The position numbers were made by a program, and so were the translations under genes. Below are positions 62,126 to 64,000 of a stretch of DNA of 64,000 bases, in pieces; positions within the stretch are counted from its first letter, which is position 1, and each line of letters starts with the position of its first letter. Origin of the DNA: Strigops habroptila (lineage: Eukaryota > Chordata > Aves > Psittaciformes > Psittacidae); the NCBI RefSeq assembly GCF_004027225.2, contig NC_044277.2:39350305-39414304 (forward strand), given 5' to 3'. The notes under the pieces were generated by a model, which saw nothing but the letters and a program-made list of their open reading frames with translations, searched no databases and was not told where the DNA came from.

Positions 62126-63494
62126 ATGGATAATGAAGGGAAAAGCAATGTTTCTGCAGAAGCACCCAATACGCTGGAATCAGTTTCTTTTCTCGGTGTA
62201 TCGGGTAATCCTTCGCCTACGGAATCAACCGTATTGCCTAATACAGAGGAACTGCAGGTGTGGGTTGGTTTTGTACCAGGTCTTCTGATTATGGGGTTTT
62301 TAAGCTTTAATTGAGGCAAATACTTCTTTGGTGAGAACTGCTGTATTCCCCCATCCCCAGGATGTGTTTGGTTCTTCCGCTTGGTTCTCACTGCTACAAA
62401 TTGTTGCCAGTACCAAATGCAGATGGTCAACGCTATGTGATGTGTCATGCTAAGCTTTTGAGAAGGAAGTAAAGGAATTCGGTAACTGCACTTTGAATGT
62501 AACATGACTGTACTGTTCCTTTTAGTAAGCTAAACAAGCATATAGATCCTTGTTGAAAGCTTGTTAGGTGCTTGGAAATAAAGATCTGTAATGCTGTGCT
62601 GCAGTATGCTTCTGAAGATTGTATTGTCATGTCTGCCTTTCTAGATCTGTAGGTTTGCTGATTGACTTACTTCCCTCAGGTGACTTAATTTTGTATGATT
62701 AGCAGAGTGCTGCTTGTGGGAGGGATGTGAGAACTCTGATCAATCCATCTGCTGAATGAACAAGTTGTCAAAGTAGGGATATGGAAGCTCTGCAAGAAAG
62801 GAAGGAATGCTGGGATCCCTCTAGAAATCTCCCTGCTATTATTGCTTGACCTGGATGGAGAGACCTCTGTGTAATGATATGGGATGGAAAAGCCCACCTT
62901 AGCAACTGAGAACTCTTTCATGGTTATTACTGTGAGGAAGATAAGGGGCTAGTGCCTGGAAAACAGTAATTAAGCTGTCTCTGGAGGCTAAGAATATATC
63001 AGTCTGTTAAATGAACATGCACCATACAAAATGGAAGTGCAATACTTTAAAGCAGCTATTAGAAAATACAGCTTGAATTCAATACAGAGTGACACCAGAA
63101 GGTGGAAGCAGTGCAATTTATGTCTCTGTTAGCGTGCTCTTTTAAAACAAAGATACTGGCTTTGTCCGAAAAGAACATTAAAGGGGGTAGGAGAGGTTAC
63201 TTAAGGACATCAGGAATTTAAGAAACAAATGAAAGCTTAGGGTCTGAACTTCACAAGGAAGGAGAAGGTGAGGCAGTAAGATAAAACAGGAAATATGCAT
63301 TAGAGATGTATGCTGATATGATTTGGGGGATATTATGTTTAAAAAGTGGTCATTATAACTGTGGTTTGTTTGTTGCCTTGTGTTTGGTTTTGTTTGTTTA
63401 TTTTTTTTTTAATGAATAGGCATACCAACCTTTGAAAGTCTTCTTGAGAGTGAGGCCCTTTTCTGTAGCAGAGCTTGAAAACCATGAACCTCAG
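62126..63494 (+). CDS. Kinesin-6-like protein (KIF20A-related), 5' part only
   Basis: Two exons encode the first 69 residues of a kinesin: 62126-62257 (44 codons, preceded by the acceptor cttcttttcaag and ending ctgcag|gtgtgg) and 63420-63494 (25 codons, ending cctcag|gttagt). Both junctions are phase 0 and both splice sites are good. The ATG has A at -3 and G at +4. The first 44 residues are acidic and Ser-rich with no domain. Exon 2 then reads LKVFLRVRPFSVAELENHEP, which is the first beta-strand of a motor domain. Compared with remembered human sequences it matches KIF20A (KVYLRVRPLLPSELERQEDQ) at about 12 of 20 positions, better than KIF20B. ATP-binding P-loop exons must lie beyond the right edge. 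Kinesin-6 motors act at the central spindle in anaphase and cytokinesis. True KIF20A is on human 5q31, so this may be a separate paralogue. Confidence 0.75.
62258..63419 (+). other. First coding intron of the kinesin-like gene
   Basis: A 1.16 kb intron between the two coding exons, with donor gtgtgg and acceptor tgaatag preceded by a long T tract. No repeat or nested gene was recognised. Confidence 0.7.
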
Positions 63495-64000
63495 GTTAGT
63501 TGTAGAATTAAGAAATAAGTTTTCCTTCTCCCCCAAAGTATACTCCACCTAGTATTGTAAGCTGGGACTTTCTTTTATGGAAGTAGTGGACACCTGGGTA
63601 AATGTAATGTAGCTCTGCAAAGTTCCACTGGGTACTTTATTTAAAAGTTGGTATCACTCCTGCCTCTGTGCAGTGCTCAAGAAATGAGTTTCATGGAAGA
63701 GATTATGCAGTTCCAGGAGCAGTTCGGGCGTCTGACCCTTGAGTTTCCTTGGAATGCTTGAACAGTCTACTACCTCATTCCAGTGACTTGCTGCTCATCC
63801 TGTGAAGTTTTTTTTTTTTTATATAACCTCTACAGTTTATATTGTCCGATTCAGATGCTTCAGTGTTTTACACACATACATGTACACATGCAAACACACA
63901 GAATTACTCCTCCTTCCTACGCACTGCCACAGTGCTTCCAGTTTGGCATCATTCAGCAATCCGAGCTGCTTGTAAGGGTAAATTGATTTACAAAATCAAA
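63495..64000 (+). other. Next intron of the kinesin-like gene, to window end
   Basis: The donor gttagt at 63495 starts an intron that reaches the edge of the window. I see no further kinesin-coding exon. A short frame at 63783-63986 is low-complexity, with a CACA-rich tract. Confidence 0.6.

Overview
The window looks like a piece of a bird genome. Several copies of the CR1 retrotransposon carry the bird-type 3' end, and introns and intergenic DNA are A+T-rich with CpG-rich islands at promoters. Three complete protein-coding genes and the first exons of a fourth lie on the plus strand, in the order PLAG1 - MOS - RPS20 - kinesin-like gene. From memory, the first three match the LYN-RPS20-MOS-PLAG1 block of human 8q12, read in the opposite direction.

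Positions 1-24303 are upstream of the first PLAG1 coding exon and are best read as intron or 5' non-coding gene territory. They contain one ancient CR1 (about 12.0-13.1 kb), two younger CR1 3' ends (13.25-13.66 and 20.97-21.21 kb), a 0.74 kb element with terminal inverted repeats (16.61-17.35 kb), several perfect hairpins, and a GC-rich island at 22.65-23.35 kb that could be an internal promoter. PLAG1 has two coding exons (24421-24662 and 25260-26523), and its 3' UTR probably runs to about 31.44 kb. MOS is an intact single-exon gene at 38885-39934, with a CPE-like element and poly(A) signal downstream.

The 17 kb between MOS and RPS20 holds a 1.75 kb decayed CR1, smaller CR1 fragments and no convincing gene. 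RPS20 (57508-60101) starts in a CpG island with a TATA box and a 5' TOP-like pyrimidine tract. Its first coding exon holds only the ATG, and intron 2 holds a box C/D snoRNA candidate where SNORD54 sits in human RPS20. From about 61.3 kb a second CpG island, with a CCAAT box and an E2F-like site, leads into two phase-0 coding exons of a kinesin whose N-terminus resembles KIF20A (kinesin-6). That gene runs off the right edge.

The genes work in separate processes: PLAG1 is a zinc-finger growth regulator, MOS the oocyte MAP-kinase activator, RPS20 a 40S ribosomal protein, and the kinesin probably a mitotic motor. The kinesin is the most unexpected item, because I know of no kinesin beside RPS20 in mammals. 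All coordinates of spliced genes were read by eye from reading frame and splice signals.
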